The notes: generated by a model from the letters alone, not told the origin. 64,000 nucleotides of DNA from Ochrobactrum vermis (GCF_002975205.1 NZ_PCOC01000001.1:1488001-1552000), one strand, 5' to 3'; positions 1-12,142 are shown, counted from the stretch's first letter. Translations and numbers: made by a program.

Positions 1-328
1 CATCGATCTTGTTCTTCTTCATCAGGAAGCCGACGCCGCCGTTAAGACGGGCGGACACACCGCGCGACCGCTGTACCACAGCCTTCACATCAGGTGTAAT
101 CGTACCTTCCAGCTTCAAGCCGTAATCCTTGGCGTGTTCGCCAAAATGCAGGATTTCAGCGGAGCGCAAAAGCGCCTTGGTCGGGATACAACCCCAATTT
201 AGACAGATACCGCCCAGATGCTCGCGCTCGACGATTGCCGTCTTGAGGCCTAGCTGTGCAGCACGGATCGCCGTTACATAACCGCCCGGTCCCGATCCAA
301 TAACAATAACGTCGTAAATGTCGGCCAT
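1..328 (-). CDS. lpdA: Dihydrolipoyl dehydrogenase (E3), N-terminal part
   Basis: The first 109 residues of a flavoprotein disulfide reductase are inside the window; the rest runs off the left edge. The N-terminus carries the FAD dinucleotide motif GSGPGG near residue 11 and the redox-active disulfide CLNWGC, typical of dihydrolipoamide dehydrogenase. E3 reoxidises the dihydrolipoyl arms of E2 and passes electrons to NAD. It lies 81 bases after pdhC on the same strand as the last visible pdh gene, which favours the E3 of pyruvate dehydrogenase over that of 2-oxoglutarate dehydrogenase. The start is ATG ending at 328. Confidence 0.93.
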   Translation of the reverse strand, partial: MADIYDVIVIGSGPGGYVTAIRAAQLGLKTAIVEREHLGGICLNWGCIPTKALLRSAEILHFGEHAKDYGLKLEGTITPDVKAVVQRSRGVSARLNGGVGFLMKKNKID

Positions 329-409
329 AGTTCTTGCCCTTATTCCTGAAAGCGGAAAGACCGCGCCTGTCTCTGTATCACCACAAAGACAGGCGCGGCT
401 TCGATTCCA

Positions 410-1765
410 TCAGACCAGCATACCCATCGGGTTTTCGATGTGGCGTTTGAAGGCCTGTGCAAGTTCAGCAGCCAACGCGCCGTCGACAGCACGGTGATCG
501 GTTGAAAGCGTTACAGACATAACGGTCGCAACCTTGATTTCACCGTTCTTGACCACTGCACGCTGTTCACCTGCACCGATTGCGAAAATGGTCGCATGAG
601 GCGGATTGATGATTGCAGCAAAGTCCTTCACGCCGAACATGCCGAGGTTGGACACGGAGGTCGAACCGCCCTGATATTCCTCAAGCTTCAGCTTGCGGTC
701 ACGCGCACGCTTGGCAAGGTCCTTCATCTCGTTGGAGATGGTGGACAGCGTCTTCGATTCCGACTGACGCACGATTGGCGTGATCAGACCACCTGGGATG
801 GAGACAGCAACGCCAACATCTGCACGCTTGTGCTTGACCATGCCACCTTCCGTCCAGGAGACGTTGGCTTCAGGAATATCACGCAGTGCAAGAGCTACAG
901 CCTTGATGACCATATCGTTGACCGAAAGCTTGTAGGCTGGAACCTCACCCTTTTCAGTCTTGATCATCGGTGCGGCAGCATTGATCTGTGAACGCAGAGC
1001 CAGAAGCGCATCCAGTTCACAATCGATCGTCAGATAGAAATGTGGAACGGTCTGCTTCGATTCCACCAGGCGGCGGGCAATCGTCTTGCGCATGCCGTCA
1101 TGCGGAACGATCTCGTAGGTGCCTTCTTCAAAGAGCTTGAGAACGGCATCATCCGACATCGGCTTCGGAGCGGCTGCAGAGCCAACTTCCATCTTCGGCG
1201 CAGCAGCCTTGGCACTACCGGAAGCCAGAGCGGCTTCCACATCGCGCTGAACGACACGGCCATGCGGACCGGTGCCCTTCACAGCAGCGATATCCACACC
1301 GGATTCCTTGGCGATACGGCGTGCAAGCGGTGATGCGAACACGCGATCACCCTTATTCGAAGCAGCAGCAGACTGCTCTGCCTTGGCTGTTGCGGGCGCC
1401 GTTGCAGGGGCTGCAGCTTCCTTTTTGGCTTCAGCCGGCTTCGGTTCTTCTTTCGGAGCCTCGGCCTTTGCTTCCGCCTTCGGAGCAGAAGCTGCACCCT
1501 CGGCCGCAGCCGCCACGTCCTCGCCTTCTTCGGCGAGGATAGCGATCAGCGCATTGACTTTGACACCTTCAGAGCCCGCGGGAACCACGATCTTGGCAAT
1601 CGTGCCTTCGTCCACAGCTTCCACTTCCATCGTGGCCTTATCGGTCTCAATTTCAGCAATAACATCGCCAGGAGCGACCTTATCGCCTTCCTTGACCAGC
1701 CATTTCGACAGGTTGCCTTCTTCCATCGTCGGAGAAAGCGCTGGCATGGTGATATTGATCGGCAT
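410..1765 (-). CDS. pdhC: Pyruvate dehydrogenase E2, dihydrolipoamide acetyltransferase
   Basis: This 451-residue protein transfers the acetyl group from E1 to CoA and forms the core of the pyruvate dehydrogenase complex. One lipoyl domain spans residues 1-78, with the lipoylated lysine K43 in ETDKA. A mobile Ala/Pro/Lys/Glu linker follows to about 140. A peripheral-subunit-binding domain lies at about 142-180. The acyltransferase domain fills the rest and ends in the catalytic motif HRAVDG (H424, D428). An AAAGGG ribosome site precedes the ATG. It starts 15 bases after pdhB and is clearly cotranscribed with it. Confidence 0.96.
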   Translation of the reverse strand: MPINITMPALSPTMEEGNLSKWLVKEGDKVAPGDVIAEIETDKATMEVEAVDEGTIAKIVVPAGSEGVKVNALIAILAEEGEDVAAAAEGAASAPKAEAKAEAPKEEPKPAEAKKEAAAPATAPATAKAEQSAAASNKGDRVFASPLARRIAKESGVDIAAVKGTGPHGRVVQRDVEAALASGSAKAAAPKMEVGSAAAPKPMSDDAVLKLFEEGTYEIVPHDGMRKTIARRLVESKQTVPHFYLTIDCELDALLALRSQINAAAPMIKTEKGEVPAYKLSVNDMVIKAVALALRDIPEANVSWTEGGMVKHKRADVGVAVSIPGGLITPIVRQSESKTLSTISNEMKDLAKRARDRKLKLEEYQGGSTSVSNLGMFGVKDFAAIINPPHATIFAIGAGEQRAVVKNGEIKVATVMSVTLSTDHRAVDGALAAELAQAFKRHIENPMGMLV

Positions 1766-1780
1766 GTCCAGACCCTTTCG

Positions 1781-3178
1781 TTACGCGGTATAGGTAACGG
1801 CTTTCACCGCTTCGACCACTTCGGCGACAGTCGGCAGCGCCAGCTTTTCCAGATTTGCCGCATAAGGCATTGGAACATCCTTACCAGCAATGGTCAGGAT
1901 TGGCGCATCGAGATAATCGAAAGCCTGCTGCATGACGCGGGTGGCGATTTCCGTGCCAACGGACGACTGCGGGAAACCTTCTTCCACAGTCACCAGTCGG
2001 CCGGTCTTCTTGACCGATTCGACGACAGTCGGAATATCCATCGGACGGATCGTGCGCAGATCAATGATTTCAACATCGATGCCTTGCTGGGCCAGCTCTT
2101 CAGCCGCCTTGACAGCGTAGGTCATGCCGATACCGAACGAAACGATGGTGGCGTCCTTGCCTTGCTTGTGAATGCGAGCCTTACCGATAGGCAGAACAAA
2201 ATCGTCAAGTTTCGGCACATCGAAATGATGACCGTACAGGATTTCGTTTTCGAGGAAGATCACCGGATTCGGATCACGAATAGCAGCCTTCAGCAAGCCC
2301 TTGGCGTCGGCTGCCGTGTACGGCATGACGACCTTCAGACCTGGAATATGGCTGTACCAGGCTGCGTAGCACTGCGAATGCTGGGCAGCAACGCGTGCAG
2401 CCGCACCGGACGGACCACGGAAGACCATCGGAGCGCCCATCTGTCCACCGGACATATAAAGCGTCTTGGCTGCAGAGTTCACGATCTGGTCGATTGCCTG
2501 CATGGCGAAGTTGAAAGTCATGAATTCAACGATCGGACGCAGGCCTGCAAAAGCAGCGCCAACACCTACACCGGCAAAACCATGTTCCGTAATCGGAGTA
2601 TCCACAACGCGCTTGGAACCGAACTCATCAAGAAGTCCCTGCGTTATCTTGTAAGCGCCCTGATACTCGGCAACTTCTTCACCCATCACGAAAACGTTCG
2701 GGTCGCGGCGCATTTCTTCGGCCATCGCGTCACGAAGTGCTTCACGAACAGTCGTGGAAACCATTTCGGTGCCAGCCGGAATGTCCGGGTCAGACGCGAC
2801 TTCGAGTGCCGGAGCCTTGGGAGCAGCCGGAACAGAATCAGCTTTCTTTTCTTCGGCTTTTGGCTCTTTTGGGGCTTCTTCTTTCGGCGCTTCAGCCTTG
2901 GTGGCTGGAGTAGAACCAATATCGGAAGCGCTTTCGCCGTCACCGAGAAGCACGGCAATCGGCGTATTGACCTTCACGCCTTCCGTGCCTTCATCGACCA
3001 GAATCTTGCCGATCGTACCTTCGTCGACAGCTTCGACTTCCATCGTCGCCTTGTCGGTTTCAATTTCAGCGATCACATCGCCGGACGTAACCTTGTCGCC
3101 TTCTTTCTTCAGCCACTTGGAGAGCTTGCCCTCTTCCATGGTTGGGGAAAGTGCGGGCATGAGAATTTCTACGGGCAT
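1781..3178 (-). CDS. pdhB: Pyruvate dehydrogenase E1 beta with an N-terminal lipoyl domain
   Basis: This is the beta subunit of the thiamine-dependent E1, 465 residues long. Residues 1-78 form a lipoyl domain (K43 in ETDKA) and are about four-fifths identical to the lipoyl domain of the E2 encoded next to it. A Lys/Glu/Ala linker follows to about 135, then a normal E1-beta body starting around VREALRDAM with the MGEEVAEY glutamate motif. The extra lipoyl domain makes it about 130 residues longer than plain E1 beta. This form is known from rhizobia and relatives. It sits 18 bases after pdhA. Confidence 0.96.
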   Translation of the reverse strand: MPVEILMPALSPTMEEGKLSKWLKKEGDKVTSGDVIAEIETDKATMEVEAVDEGTIGKILVDEGTEGVKVNTPIAVLLGDGESASDIGSTPATKAEAPKEEAPKEPKAEEKKADSVPAAPKAPALEVASDPDIPAGTEMVSTTVREALRDAMAEEMRRDPNVFVMGEEVAEYQGAYKITQGLLDEFGSKRVVDTPITEHGFAGVGVGAAFAGLRPIVEFMTFNFAMQAIDQIVNSAAKTLYMSGGQMGAPMVFRGPSGAAARVAAQHSQCYAAWYSHIPGLKVVMPYTAADAKGLLKAAIRDPNPVIFLENEILYGHHFDVPKLDDFVLPIGKARIHKQGKDATIVSFGIGMTYAVKAAEELAQQGIDVEIIDLRTIRPMDIPTVVESVKKTGRLVTVEEGFPQSSVGTEIATRVMQQAFDYLDAPILTIAGKDVPMPYAANLEKLALPTVAEVVEAVKAVTYTA

Positions 3179-3196
3179 GACAACACCTTCCTGGAA

Positions 3197-4237
3197 TTAG
3201 AGCAGAATATCCGTGTAGAGCTCGGATGCATCCGGCTCCGGATCGTTTTGAGCGAAATCAGCAGAATCTGCGACAATATCGCGGACGTCCTTGTCGATTT
3301 CCTTCAGCTCTTCCTCGGTTGCCCAACCCTTGTCGATCAGACGCTGCTTGACCTGCTCGATCGGATCATGCTCGGAGCGCATCTTCTGCACTTCTTCCTT
3401 CGAACGATACTTTGCCGGATCCGACATGGAGTGACCGCGATAACGATAGGTCTGCATGTCAAGAATGATCGGCCCCTTACCCGAGCGCGTCCATTCTACA
3501 GCCATATCGGCAGCAGCCTTGACCGCGCGAACGTCCATGCCGTCAACCTGGATACCCGGAATATTGAAAGAGAGACCGCGCTTCGAGAAGTCCGTTTCTG
3601 CGGACGAGCGCGAAACCGATGTGCCCATGGCATAGCGGTTGTTCTCGATGATGTAGACTACCGGCAGCTTCCACAGCGATGCCATGTTGAAGCTTTCATA
3701 GACCTGCCCCTGATTGGAGGCGCCGTCGCCGAAATAGGTCAGCGTTACATTGTCGTTGTCACGATAACGATTCGCGAACGCAAGGCCTGTGCCAAGCGAA
3801 ACCTGCGCACCGACGATACCGTGACCGCCGTAAAAGTTCTTCTCTTTGGAGAACATGTGCATGGAGCCGCCCTTGCCCTTGGAAAGGCCGCTGCGACGTC
3901 CGGTCAATTCAGCCATAACGCCACGCGCGCTCATGCCCGCTGCAAGCATATGACCATGATCGCGATAGGCGGTGATAACCTGATCACCTTCCTTCAGCGC
4001 CATCTGCATGCCCACTACTACGGCCTCCTGGCCGATATAAAGGTGGCAGAAGCCTCCAATGAAGCCCATGCCATAAAGCTGCCCGGCCTTTTCTTCGAAA
4101 CGCCGGATCAACAGCATTTCGCGATAAGCGTCCAGCTCCTGCTTCTTGTCGAAGTTCACAGGTGCAGGTGCCTTGGGTGCAATCACAGAAGACGCCTGCG
4201 CTTTGCCAGCAGGCGACTTTTTAGCCCTCGGTGCCAT
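3197..4237 (-). CDS. pdhA: Pyruvate dehydrogenase E1 alpha
   Basis: The alpha subunit of pyruvate dehydrogenase E1 (346 residues) decarboxylates pyruvate with thiamine diphosphate. The ThDP/Mg motif GDGASNQG...ENNRYAMGT is intact, and the C-terminal loop RYRGHSMSDP is that of E1 alpha. The chosen ATG at 4237 is preceded by GGGAG, whereas the upstream in-frame codons lie in poorly conserved sequence. The N-terminus (residues 1-30) is basic and Ala/Lys-rich. It is the first pdh gene; ftsB lies 137 bases upstream on the same strand. Confidence 0.96.
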   Translation of the reverse strand: MAPRAKKSPAGKAQASSVIAPKAPAPVNFDKKQELDAYREMLLIRRFEEKAGQLYGMGFIGGFCHLYIGQEAVVVGMQMALKEGDQVITAYRDHGHMLAAGMSARGVMAELTGRRSGLSKGKGGSMHMFSKEKNFYGGHGIVGAQVSLGTGLAFANRYRDNDNVTLTYFGDGASNQGQVYESFNMASLWKLPVVYIIENNRYAMGTSVSRSSAETDFSKRGLSFNIPGIQVDGMDVRAVKAAADMAVEWTRSGKGPIILDMQTYRYRGHSMSDPAKYRSKEEVQKMRSEHDPIEQVKQRLIDKGWATEEELKEIDKDVRDIVADSADFAQNDPEPDASELYTDILL

Positions 4238-4374
4238 ATCTCGCTCCCTAGATTGTCGTTCTATTGTGACGTTATACGGGCATATCACAAGATACAATAT
4301 GCGCCCAGAGCATAGCTGCTATGTCGCCAAGCCCTTAAAAACATACCACAAAAAGACAATTAACCGGATTTCAG

Positions 4375-4704
4375 TTAATATGATCGGTCTTCCCTGGAGG
4401 TGATAATTGTCACTTCATCGGGATGGGAGAGATTAAGCGCTCTGCGTGCCTGCTCGTCAAGCATATCCTTCTCGATGGAACCGTCGCGCAAAAGCGTGAC
4501 TCGTTTTTCAAGAGCGGTGCGATCCGCCGCCACCTGTTCGAGCTGCTTGGCCAGAAGGCTTTTTTGCTCTTCAAGCTGGATACGGGAGTAGAGACCGAAT
4601 TCGCCATGATAAGCGTGAAAGCCGAAATAGCTCAGAAACGCGGCCGTCAGAATGGGTAGTACAAAACGCCCACGGATCGATTTACGCTTCTGCTTGGTCC
4701 ACAT
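4375..4704 (-). CDS. ftsB: FtsB/DivIC-like septum formation initiator
   Basis: This small bitopic membrane protein has 109 residues. A basic N-terminus (KQKRKSIRGR) is followed by one membrane segment (about 15-31) and a coiled-coil stretch (about 38-75, LEEQKSLLAKQLEQ). That is the layout of FtsB/DivIC proteins, which bridge FtsL and FtsQ in the divisome. In alphaproteobacteria this gene commonly sits just before pdhA, as here. Assignment rests on topology and gene order more than on sequence motifs. Confidence 0.85.
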   Translation of the reverse strand: MWTKQKRKSIRGRFVLPILTAAFLSYFGFHAYHGEFGLYSRIQLEEQKSLLAKQLEQVAADRTALEKRVTLLRDGSIEKDMLDEQARRALNLSHPDEVTIITSREDRSY

Positions 4705-4876
4705 TTCGGCTTCCTTCCCGGATATTCGGAGCCACTACGAATCCTGTGAAGGGCGTCAATCCGAATTCCACCATCAAGCATTATTTTGCTTAACAGAGAT
4801 TTACCAAGAACAGATGTCGGAAGCGGACAATCGTGAATTTTCCATGCTGTAGCAAACAGCTTCGCCCGCAAACTAT

Positions 4877-5671
4877 TCAAACGGTCTCATTTTCAGCCTC
4901 AAAGGGAATCAGCGTCCAACGCTTTCTAGCTCCCATGTTCACGTAAGCACCAATGATAGCGAGACGTGAGCGTCTATAGATTCTGACAGTCTCTCGAACC
5001 AGAAGCCGCATCAATGTAGGACGGATTTTTGCACGTTTGCGATTGCCGCCAATTGTACTTTCCAGACCTATCTGACGGCACAGCGCCGGGTAAGTCTGAT
5101 AGACTGCAAAATTCGAGAACGGGCCAAACTCGGAATCAAACAGAAAATGGTCCAGAGGGGCCGAAGGCTTTTCCATAAAGGCGAGCATACGCTGTGCGGC
5201 TGGCTTTGAGATGATATATCCCGCCGACAGAAGGTGCCGACTGCGCAATCGTGCAACCGTGAAATGCGTTTCAGTGCAGGGCAGATGCGCCCCCAGAAGA
5301 ACTGCCCTTTCATGAGTTTCAATCTTTATGATATCCGCATCGACAGGTATCCAGTTGCTTGAAGCAAACAGTTTGCCGGCATCGCGACCAAAAACGACAT
5401 CATCTTCAAAGACTGCCGCATGGTCTTCTTCACCTTGTGCAATGAGTTCAAGACATTTCTTATGGGAAAGAAAACAGCCTATTTCGGCAGGTGTGAGAGG
5501 ATGTGGCCATTTTTGATTTGAGGCCAATGCATCATGAACCTGCTCTGGAGTGAACATTCGCGCATCGACGGCGCCCACGCGCGTAAAGTCGCACCCCAGC
5601 TTGCGAAACTGCTCCGCCATAAAAGCAAGCCGATCGCAGCTCCTGTCGAGATTAATCAGATAAGATTTCAT
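4877..5671 (-). CDS. Glycosyltransferase family 25 (LPS-type)
   Basis: This 264-residue protein belongs to glycosyltransferase family 25, whose members add sugars to lipooligosaccharide or other surface glycans. It opens with YLINLDRSCDRL, the usual family start, has AEIGCFLSHKKCLELI near residue 85 and the acidic FEDDVVF motif near 118. No signal peptide or membrane segment is seen, so a cytoplasmic enzyme is likely. The acceptor cannot be told from the sequence. It stands alone between ftsB and a repeat element, and no other glycan genes adjoin it. Confidence 0.82.
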   Translation of the reverse strand: MKSYLINLDRSCDRLAFMAEQFRKLGCDFTRVGAVDARMFTPEQVHDALASNQKWPHPLTPAEIGCFLSHKKCLELIAQGEEDHAAVFEDDVVFGRDAGKLFASSNWIPVDADIIKIETHERAVLLGAHLPCTETHFTVARLRSRHLLSAGYIISKPAAQRMLAFMEKPSAPLDHFLFDSEFGPFSNFAVYQTYPALCRQIGLESTIGGNRKRAKIRPTLMRLLVRETVRIYRRSRLAIIGAYVNMGARKRWTLIPFEAENETV

Positions 5672-5697
5672 GAAAGCCCCCTAGCGAGATGAACTCC

Positions 5698-5795
5698 TAG
5701 CGCGCATCCAAAAAAGTGTGAAACGGTTTTCTGCCAAGATCCACGTTCGTACAAAGGATGAGAGCGCCGATCTGCGTCAATCAGATCGGCGCTCC
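5698..5795. repeat. Intergenic palindromic repeat, RIME/Bru-RS type, copy 1
   Basis: The right half is a perfect 13-bp inverted repeat, GAGCGCCGATCTG at 5762-5774 with its complement at 5782-5794 and a 7-base loop. The left half (GTGTGAAACGGTTTTC, then AAGATCCACG) is a decayed version of the first palindrome of the copy at 49733. The order and spacing of the two halves match that copy, so the two are members of one family. Paired-palindrome elements of about 105 bp are known from Rhizobium (RIME1) and Brucella (Bru-RS); assignment to a named family is by resemblance. Confidence 0.7.
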
Positions 5796-5870
5796 AGGGT
5801 CGCCATAAATTGTCAATTACCACGGCAGACAGGCGAACTCTTGATCTTGCAAGCTAAACACTAGGGGCGA

Positions 5871-6224
5871 TCAAACATCGACAATCGTGGAAAATCCGCC
5901 CATGATCATGCGCTTGCCATCAAATGGCATCTGATCCCCCATCGCCTTCATGCGTGGGTCACTCATCATCTTGCTGTTTGCAGCGTCGCGCGTTGCCTTG
6001 TCGGGATACTCAAACCAGGAGAACACAACCTCCTCGTCTGCCTCTGCCTTAACTGCACGTCGAAAATCGGTGACCTTGCCGTCCGGCACGTCATCTCCCC
6101 ACGCTTCGACCATGCGTGTCACACCAAACTCTTTGAATAATACCGCCGCTTCTGCGGCATGCTTGCGATAGAGTTCTTTGTTCGCCTTGGGGACGGCGAC
6201 AACAAATCCTTCAATATAGGCCAT
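5871..6224 (-). CDS. DUF1428 family protein
   Basis: A 117-residue soluble protein of the DUF1428 family (dimeric alpha-beta barrel fold), recognised from YIEGFVVAVP at the N-terminus, VEAWGDDVPDGKVTDF in the middle and FDGKRMIMGGF near the end. Its function is not established. The start ATG at 6224 has a GGGAGAGA ribosome site 5 bases upstream; an earlier in-frame start at 6254 is less likely. A long palindrome lies about 75 bases upstream and may be its operator. Confidence 0.88.
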   Translation of the reverse strand: MAYIEGFVVAVPKANKELYRKHAAEAAVLFKEFGVTRMVEAWGDDVPDGKVTDFRRAVKAEADEEVVFSWFEYPDKATRDAANSKMMSDPRMKAMGDQMPFDGKRMIMGGFSTIVDV

Positions 6225-6299
6225 TTTCTCTCTCCCGTTGATAAATCCGCCCACGGCTTCATCAGTTGAGTTTCAAGCCGCTCCCTCATCGGTTCGACA

Positions 6300-6337
6300 C
6301 CAATGTAATAACATTGATATCAATATAATTACATTGG
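6300..6337. promoter_or_regulatory. Long palindrome upstream of the DUF1428 gene, likely operator
   Basis: A 38-bp near-perfect dyad is centred at 6318/6319. The outer arms CCAATGTAAT and ATTACATTGG (10 bp) match exactly, and the core ATTGATATCAAT is a perfect 12-bp palindrome. Only three bases on each side break the symmetry. It lies 76-113 bases before the DUF1428 start codon. There is no T-run, so it is not a terminator. A dimeric or tetrameric repressor of the MarR, TetR or ArsR kind would suit it; the regulator is not in this window. Confidence 0.6.
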
Positions 6338-6376
6338 GTCAAATGCCGGATATCTGGGCTCATATAGTGCTGAAAC

Positions 6377-6407
6377 GAAAAAAGGCGGACCGAAGCCCGC
6401 CTTTTTT
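6377..6407 (-). terminator. Intrinsic terminator of eno
   Basis: GGCGG at 6384-6388 pairs with CCGCC at 6397-6401. On the minus strand the stem is followed by a run of T, and plus-strand T follows as well, so it may work in both directions. It lies 16 bases after the eno stop. Confidence 0.85.
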
Positions 6408-6422
6408 AATTCTCAGGAAAAA

Positions 6423-7772
<1,350 letters not shown>

Positions 7773-7850
7773 TTAGCGCATAATCCTGAAAGTTTGCAGA
7801 CATTTCAGAAAAGATTATGCACCGGGCCAGTTTTTAAGCCTTAGCGAAAC

Positions 7851-7880
7851 AAAAGGCGGAGGAAAATCCCCCGCCTTTTT
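7851..7880 (-). terminator. Intrinsic terminator of kdsA
   Basis: GGCGGAGG pairs with CCCCGCC around an AAAAT loop (stem 7855-7875, one mismatch), flanked by A4 on the left and T5 on the right. On the minus strand it follows the kdsA stop directly. The symmetric flanks would let it act in both directions. Confidence 0.85.
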
Positions 7881-7898
7881 AAATTCTCCGAGAACTGT

Positions 7899-8732
7899 TT
7901 AAAGCCCTTTCGCGATACGATCGAAAGCCATGAGCTTTTCGAGAAGCGCGGGCATTTTATCCACCGGCACCATGTTAGGACCATCAGATGGTGCGTTATC
8001 CGGGTCCTGATGCGTTTCGATGAAGAGCCCGGCAACACCGACGGCAACTGCAGCCCGAGCCAGCGTTTCCACAAATTCACGCTGTCCACCTGACGAGCCA
8101 CCCTGTCCGCCCGGCTGCTGCACGGAGTGAGTCGCGTCAAAAACAACCGGCGAACCAAGACCGGCCATGATCGGCAGAGAGCGCATATCGGAAACAAGCG
8201 TATTATAACCGAAAGAAGCACCGCGTTCCGTCGCAAGAACATTCGGATTACCGCTTTCCGTAATCTTGGAAAGCACATTCTTCATATCCCATGGCGCCAG
8301 GAACTGTCCCTTCTTGACGTTCACGACACGTCCTGTCTTCGCGGCAGCGATCAGTAAATCGGTCTGGCGGCAAAGGAATGCCGGGATTTGCAGGACATCG
8401 ACCACAGGAGCAACTTCAGCACACTGCTCTTCAGTATGGACATCCGTCAGTACCGGAAAACCGAACTCCTTCTTGAGATCAGCGAAAACCTCCATTGCCT
8501 TTTCGAGGCCGATTCCACGCTCAGCTTTCAAGGAAGTGCGATTGGCCTTATCGAAGCTGGACTTGTAGACGAGACCAATGCCGAGCTTATCGGTCATTTC
8601 CTTGAGGCGGCCAGCCATATCGAAAGCGTGTTCACGCGTTTCCATCTGGCATGGACCTGCAATCAGGGCAAATGGCGCGCTGTTTGAAAAAGTAACATTT
8701 CCGATTTGTACAGATGAATTGGCAGTCGCCAT
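7899..8732 (-). CDS. kdsA: 3-deoxy-8-phosphooctulonate (KDO-8-P) synthase
   Basis: KdsA (277 residues) condenses phosphoenolpyruvate with arabinose 5-phosphate, giving the KDO sugar of the LPS inner core. Family motifs include [12 protein letters not shown] near the N-terminus, [12 protein letters not shown] (here [10 protein letters not shown]), [10 protein letters not shown] and [12 protein letters not shown]. No cysteine metal-ligand test was made. It lies 120 bases after pyrG on the same strand; the pyrG-kdsA-eno order is common in alphaproteobacteria. Each of the three has its own terminator. Confidence 0.96.
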   Translation of the reverse strand: MATANSSVQIGNVTFSNSAPFALIAGPCQMETREHAFDMAGRLKEMTDKLGIGLVYKSSFDKANRTSLKAERGIGLEKAMEVFADLKKEFGFPVLTDVHTEEQCAEVAPVVDVLQIPAFLCRQTDLLIAAAKTGRVVNVKKGQFLAPWDMKNVLSKITESGNPNVLATERGASFGYNTLVSDMRSLPIMAGLGSPVVFDATHSVQQPGGQGGSSGGQREFVETLARAAVAVGVAGLFIETHQDPDNAPSDGPNMVPVDKMPALLEKLMAFDRIAKGL

Positions 8733-8816
8733 GACATGAACCTCGAAACTGAATGCCTTGCAGGCACCTTATCTGGCGCAAAGGTCGGTCGAAAACAAGA
8801 CCACAACCTGAAAGCC

Positions 8817-8846
8817 GAAACGAAAACGCGCCCCGAAAGGCGCGTT
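8817..8846 (-). terminator. Intrinsic terminator of pyrG
   Basis: A perfect 8-bp stem, AACGCGCC at 8825-8832 with GGCGCGTT at 8839-8846, loop CCGAAA. On the minus strand it is followed by TTTTCGTTTCGG. It lies just after the pyrG stop at 8853. Confidence 0.85.
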
Positions 8847-8852
8847 AGAGTT

Positions 8853-10493
<1,641 letters not shown>

Positions 10494-10703
10494 TTAGACT
10501 TTCTTGATTGATTCCGCCACAAAAAAATGCACCCCGGCAGTGTTTTTCACCGAAGTCAGGCGGTAATCGTCATTACACAAAGAAAAACCGGAGCCAGAAA
10601 CCCCGGAGCGAATACATCTGCATTCTCTAGCGCCTCTATTCAGATAAAGCCATGTCGAAGCTCGAAATCCACAGCTTCCACTAGCTAGAATAGCAACTGA
10701 CGC

Positions 10704-10734
10704 AAAAGAAAAGGCCGAGCCCGCAAGCCCGGCC
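10704..10734 (-). terminator. Probable terminator of the L,D-transpeptidase gene
   Basis: GGCCG at 10713-10717 pairs with CGGCC at 10730-10734, and an inner GC/GC pair flanks one mismatch. On the minus strand the stem is followed by TTTTCTTTTG. It starts 24 bases after the stop codon. Confidence 0.7.
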
Positions 10735-10757
10735 ACATTCAGATAGTCATTTACAGA

Positions 10758-11450
10758 TCAGAGAACAACCACTTCGGTGCCAAGACCGACCCGCTCGTAA
10801 AGATCCATCACGTCTTCATTGATCATGCGGAAGCAGCCATTGGAAGCTGAGCTACCGATGGTCCAGGGCTGAACGGTACCGTGAATGCGGATGTAGGTGT
10901 CCTTGCTCCCCTGGAACAAGTAAAGGGCGCGGGAACCAAGCGGGTTACCCGGGCCACCATCCATGCCGTTCTTGAAACGACCATAATGAGCCGGATCGCG
11001 CTCGATCATTTCCTTGGTCGGAATCCAGCGCGGCCACTCGCGCTTCGCATTGATTGTTCCGGTGCCCTTAAATTCCAATCCCTGCTTGCCCACAGCAATG
11101 CCGTAACGGCGAGCAGTCGACGACGTTTCAACAAGATAAAGGAAACGTTGTTTCGGATCGATCACGATGGTGCCCGGCTTATAACCGGTAAAGGCTACTT
11201 CCTGCGCGCGGAACTTCGGATCGATACTGTATTTATTGGCTTTCACGGCGTTGCCGTTCTTGGAAGCCTTTTTCTTTTTCGGCTTTTCAGGATTAGCCTT
11301 GGCATCGCTTGAAAGAGCAACCTGCTGAACGGATGCGGAAGCTTCATTGAGCTGCGCTTCAGCGCTTACCGGCGAAGTTGCAAATGCCGGAGCAGTCGCT
11401 CCAAAACAAAGACTTGCAATACCTGCCATCAGAATACGGCGTGAAAACAT
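10758..11450 (-). CDS. L,D-transpeptidase (YkuD domain)
   Basis: This 230-residue exported enzyme has a signal peptide (SRRILMAGIASLCFGATAPAFA, about 24 residues), a lysine-rich low-complexity linker (KPKKKKASKNG) and a YkuD catalytic domain (about 90-230) with IRIHGT and the active-site motif SNGCFRM. Such enzymes form 3-3 peptidoglycan crosslinks or attach outer-membrane proteins to peptidoglycan; in Brucella and relatives beta-barrel proteins are anchored this way. Which reaction this one does is not visible. The start at 11450 was chosen because it begins the signal peptide. Confidence 0.9.
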   Translation of the reverse strand: MFSRRILMAGIASLCFGATAPAFATSPVSAEAQLNEASASVQQVALSSDAKANPEKPKKKKASKNGNAVKANKYSIDPKFRAQEVAFTGYKPGTIVIDPKQRFLYLVETSSTARRYGIAVGKQGLEFKGTGTINAKREWPRWIPTKEMIERDPAHYGRFKNGMDGGPGNPLGSRALYLFQGSKDTYIRIHGTVQPWTIGSSASNGCFRMINEDVMDLYERVGLGTEVVVL

Positions 11451-11624
11451 GTTCGGTTCCCGAAAATTCAAGCACGAGGGAGAAACATCCGCCGCATTGA
11501 TTGCGACCAGACTTTCGCTCTCCTTACTGCAAAGCGATCCGGTTCTCAATTCGCCGCCATCATTCTGCAATGCGATTCGCGGCAGCCTATTGCCTAGCTG
11601 CAACACTTTGGAGTGTCATAGTTA

Positions 11625-11656
11625 ACAAAAAGAAAACCGGCCTCAAGGGCCGGTTT
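11625..11656 (-). terminator. Intrinsic terminator of secG
   Basis: A 9-bp perfect stem, AAACCGGCC at 11634-11642 with GGCCGGTTT at 11648-11656, loop TCAAG. On the minus strand it is followed by a T-rich run. It lies 28 bases after the secG stop. Confidence 0.85.
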
Positions 11657-11683
11657 CGCATTGCGTTCATTTTGCTCGGTTTT

Positions 11684-12142
11684 TTACTGCGAACTTGGAA
11701 CCGGGTTGGCTGGCGTTTCCGGAACGACCGGAGCCTGCGGCTGGGTAGCATCAGGCTGCGTTGCCGGTGCCGCAGCGCCCGGAGCTACCGGTGCGGTCTG
11801 ATTGGCGTCAGGACGCGACGACTCACCGCCCAGCTGGTTCAGAATGCCGCCATTGCCGCCTGCAGGAGCAGTCTGACTACCGGTTGCCGCCGGGATACGA
11901 TTGAGGATATCGGTCGGCTTTTCGCCGTAGCGCGCCATGATACCAAGAATAAGCGAGGTTGCGAAGAAACCTATCGCAAGAATGGCCGTCGTGCGGGTCA
12001 GCGCGTTCGCTGCACCGCGAGCCGTCATGAACCCCGAACCACCGCCAATACCAAGGCCGCCGCCTTCCGAACGCTGGATAAGCACAACGCCGACAAGCGC
12101 CAGCACGATCAACAAGTGAATGACAATGATTACGGTCTGCAT
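11684..12142 (-). CDS. secG: Preprotein translocase subunit SecG
   Basis: SecG (152 residues) is the small third subunit of the SecYEG channel. Two membrane segments (about 3-22 and 53-72) flank the conserved loop LIQRSEGGGLGIGGG. The C-terminal 60 residues are rich in Pro, Ala and Gln, a low-complexity tail usual in rhizobial SecG and lacking in the 110-residue enteric form. It lies 101 bases after tpiA; the tpiA-secG-pyrG order is widespread. Confidence 0.95.
   Translation of the reverse strand: MQTVIIVIHLLIVLALVGVVLIQRSEGGGLGIGGGSGFMTARGAANALTRTTAILAIGFFATSLILGIMARYGEKPTDILNRIPAATGSQTAPAGGNGGILNQLGGESSRPDANQTAPVAPGAAAPATQPDATQPQAPVVPETPANPVPSSQ

Noticed and set aside
2084..4315. A 743-residue open frame on the plus strand opposite pdhA and pdhB.
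   Set aside because: It mirrors the codon pattern of the true genes on the other strand and its product is Arg/His/Cys-rich with no domain. The minus-strand genes have full motifs and ribosome sites.
10494..10736. An 80-residue minus-strand frame between pyrG and the L,D-transpeptidase gene.
   Set aside because: It spans the probable terminator of the transpeptidase gene, has no good ribosome site and reads as low-complexity Ser/Ala/Arg sequence.
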